This document shows, piece after piece, positions 6,035 through 6,861 of a stretch of 6,861 nt of DNA. A program made the translations under genes and the position numbers. Each line of letters starts with the position of its first letter. Within the stretch, counting starts at the first letter, position 1. Below the pieces are notes generated by a model. The model saw only the letters and a program-made list of their open reading frames with translations. It was not told the origin of the DNA and searched no databases. The stretch is from contig CATYEN010000072.1 in NCBI GenBank assembly GCA_958405565.1, positions 1 to 6,861 of the forward strand, written 5' to 3'. Source of the stretch: an uncultured Collinsella sp. (GTDB lineage Bacteria; Actinomycetota; Coriobacteriia; Coriobacteriales; Coriobacteriaceae).

Positions 6035-6220
6035 CCGTACCGGTGGTCGCTGGCCGACCGCCCCGGACGGCCGTCAGCCCCTGCCCCGTAGAGGGCCCGG
6101 GACGTGTTGCCGCCGGGGCGGGAGGTGCCGCGGGGAACGACTGAATAGAGATGTGCCGGGCCCGGACCGGGCCACGGCCGGGTAATGTGGGTGTTCGCCT
6201 CCGCGGCTTACGGCCGGCTC
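6035..6220 (+). ncRNA. candidate bridge RNA of the IS110 element
   Basis: The non-coding leader has an ordered set of potential stems. A hairpin at 6042-6062 has 8 bp and a CTGGC loop. A palindrome GACGGCCGTC is at 6066-6075. A 9-bp stem at 6080-6088/6114-6122 closes a 25-nt loop (6089-6113). A 6-bp hairpin is at 6159-6173. A stem at 6177-6185/6208-6218 (GCCGG-GTAA with TTAC, two bulged G, CCGGC) closes a 22-nt loop (6186-6207). IS621 bridge RNA has a 5' stem-loop and then two large loops that pair with target and donor DNA; the order and size here are similar. The region ends just before the transposase ribosome binding site. Paired bases were found by eye, and the region is GC-rich, so alternative folds exist. 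Ends are approximate. Confidence 0.5.
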
Positions 6221-6237
6221 AAGGGAGAGGATACACC

Positions 6238-6861
6238 ATGCCTGCTGAAGAGATGTCCGTGGCCTACCTTGGGATCGACGTCGGGAAGAGCTCGCACAGC
6301 GCGTGCGCGCTCGATGTGGGAGGGCGCGTCGCCTTCAGGGCCGAGCTGGCCAACAGGCCCGACGACATCGACCGGCTGCTCGAGCGTGCCGGCTCCGGCG
6401 CGCTGGTCGTCGTCGACCAGAAGCGAAACATCGGCGCGCTGGTCCTCGCGCGCGCCCATGTGCACGGGAACCCCTGCGCCTACCTGCCCGGATATGCCGA
6501 GAAGCAGGCCCGCGGGATGTTCCCCGGCATCGCTAAGACCGACGCCATCGACGCCGAGGTAATCGCGCGCACCGCGCTCGGCGTGCCCCGCGCCCTCAGG
6601 CCGGCGCCCGAGGAGCCCGAGGGGACCGCCTCGCTGCGGATCCTGTCGTCGCAGCGCGAGTTCGCGTCGTCCGCCAGGACCCGCGCGAAGAACAGGCTCC
6701 GCGCGACCCTGCTCGAGGCCGATCCCGCGCTCGAGGGCGCGGTCGACCCGTCTAGCCGATGGCAGGTGTCGATGCTGGCCAAGTTCGGCGGGGCCGCCGG
6801 GTGCTCCGCCGCCGGCTGGCGCAGGTTCTCGAGCGCCGCCAGGCGCGCGGGCGCCCCCGTG
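6238..6861 (+). CDS. IS110-family transposase, DEDD recombinase (N-terminal 208 codons, cut by the window edge)
   Basis: The reading frame is open from the ATG at 6238 to the edge. The ribosome binding site AGGGAGAGG (6222-6230) lies 7 nt upstream. The RuvC-like domain shows YLGIDVGKSSHSA (10-22) with catalytic Asp14, LVVVDQ (56-61) with Asp60 where many relatives have Glu, and KTDAIDAEVIA (100-110) with Asp102 and Asp105. NIGALVLARA and the YLPG motif between them are typical of actinobacterial members. A basic segment (ARTRAKNRLRATLLE, 145-159) follows. The C-terminal Transposase_20 domain with its catalytic serine lies beyond the window. The enzyme would excise and insert the element with the help of the leader RNA. 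IS110 proteins are usually about 300-450 aa, so intactness cannot be judged from this half. Confidence 0.9.
   Translation, partial: MPAEEMSVAYLGIDVGKSSHSACALDVGGRVAFRAELANRPDDIDRLLERAGSGALVVVDQKRNIGALVLARAHVHGNPCAYLPGYAEKQARGMFPGIAKTDAIDAEVIARTALGVPRALRPAPEEPEGTASLRILSSQREFASSARTRAKNRLRATLLEADPALEGAVDPSSRWQVSMLAKFGGAAGCSAAGWRRFSSAARRAGAPV

Larger units (their letters stand above)
6011..6861 (+). mobile_element. IS110-family insertion sequence, left part (right end outside the window)
   Basis: The transposase at 6238 is of IS110 type and is preceded by a long structured non-coding leader, as in the IS621-like group. Elements of this family usually lack clear terminal inverted repeats, so the left end cannot be fixed from one side. 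The start given here is approximate. It lies between the terminator U run (ending at 6010) and the -10-like box at 6023. No second copy or target duplication is visible. Confidence 0.7.

Noticed and set aside
6020..6036. GGCT...AGCC inverted repeat near the IS110 left end
   Set aside because: Only 4 bp with a 9-nt loop; too weak to call a terminal repeat or hairpin.
5997..6110. AGGGC and GTTGC occur both near the IS110 left end (5997-6001, 6013-6017) and in the first large loop (6092-6096, 6106-6110)
   Set aside because: Five-base matches in GC-rich DNA are expected by chance, and their positions do not fit a guide-target layout.

Overview
This is a high-GC bacterial window with strong G/C bias at third codon positions. 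The gene content and protein style suggest an actinobacterium, most likely a gut Coriobacteriia of the Collinsella type. That assignment is an inference from sequence style and recall, not a search result.

Layout: (1) Positions 1-1015, minus strand, hold the first 338 codons of the RNA-binding transcription accessory protein Tex, which runs off the left edge. (2) Positions 1016-1436 are non-coding. They hold a 158-bp structure with long imperfect inverted repeats, a second short inverted repeat, and a probable terminator for the operon that ends at 1437. (3) Positions 1437-4755, minus strand, form a three-gene operon in the order SDR dehydrogenase (4755-3874), MFS carrier of OFA/OxlT type (3801-2545) and Gfo/Idh/MocA oxidoreductase (2477-1437). 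The two gaps are 72 and 67 nt and each contains an RNA hairpin. (4) Positions 4756-4988 are a divergent control region. (5) Positions 4989-5867, plus strand, encode a LysR-type regulator with a GTG start. (6) Positions 5868-6010 hold direct and inverted repeats plus an intrinsic terminator. (7) From about 6011 to the right edge lies the left part of an IS110-family element: a structured leader of about 225 nt and the first 208 codons of the DEDD transposase.

The SDR, carrier and Gfo/Idh genes look like a small catabolic unit. A carboxylate or polyol-like compound would be imported, oxidised or epimerised by two NAD(P)-dependent enzymes from different families, and sensed by the divergent LysR protein. 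The substrate cannot be read from the sequence.

The most interesting region is the IS110 leader. IS110 elements of the IS621 type encode a bridge RNA between the left end and the recombinase gene. Here the leader can fold into a 5' hairpin followed by two stems that each close a large loop (25 and 22 nt), as expected for such an RNA. A -10-like box lies just upstream without a good -35 partner, which fits a promoter completed only when the element is circular. No RNA genes for tRNA or rRNA and no CRISPR array were seen.
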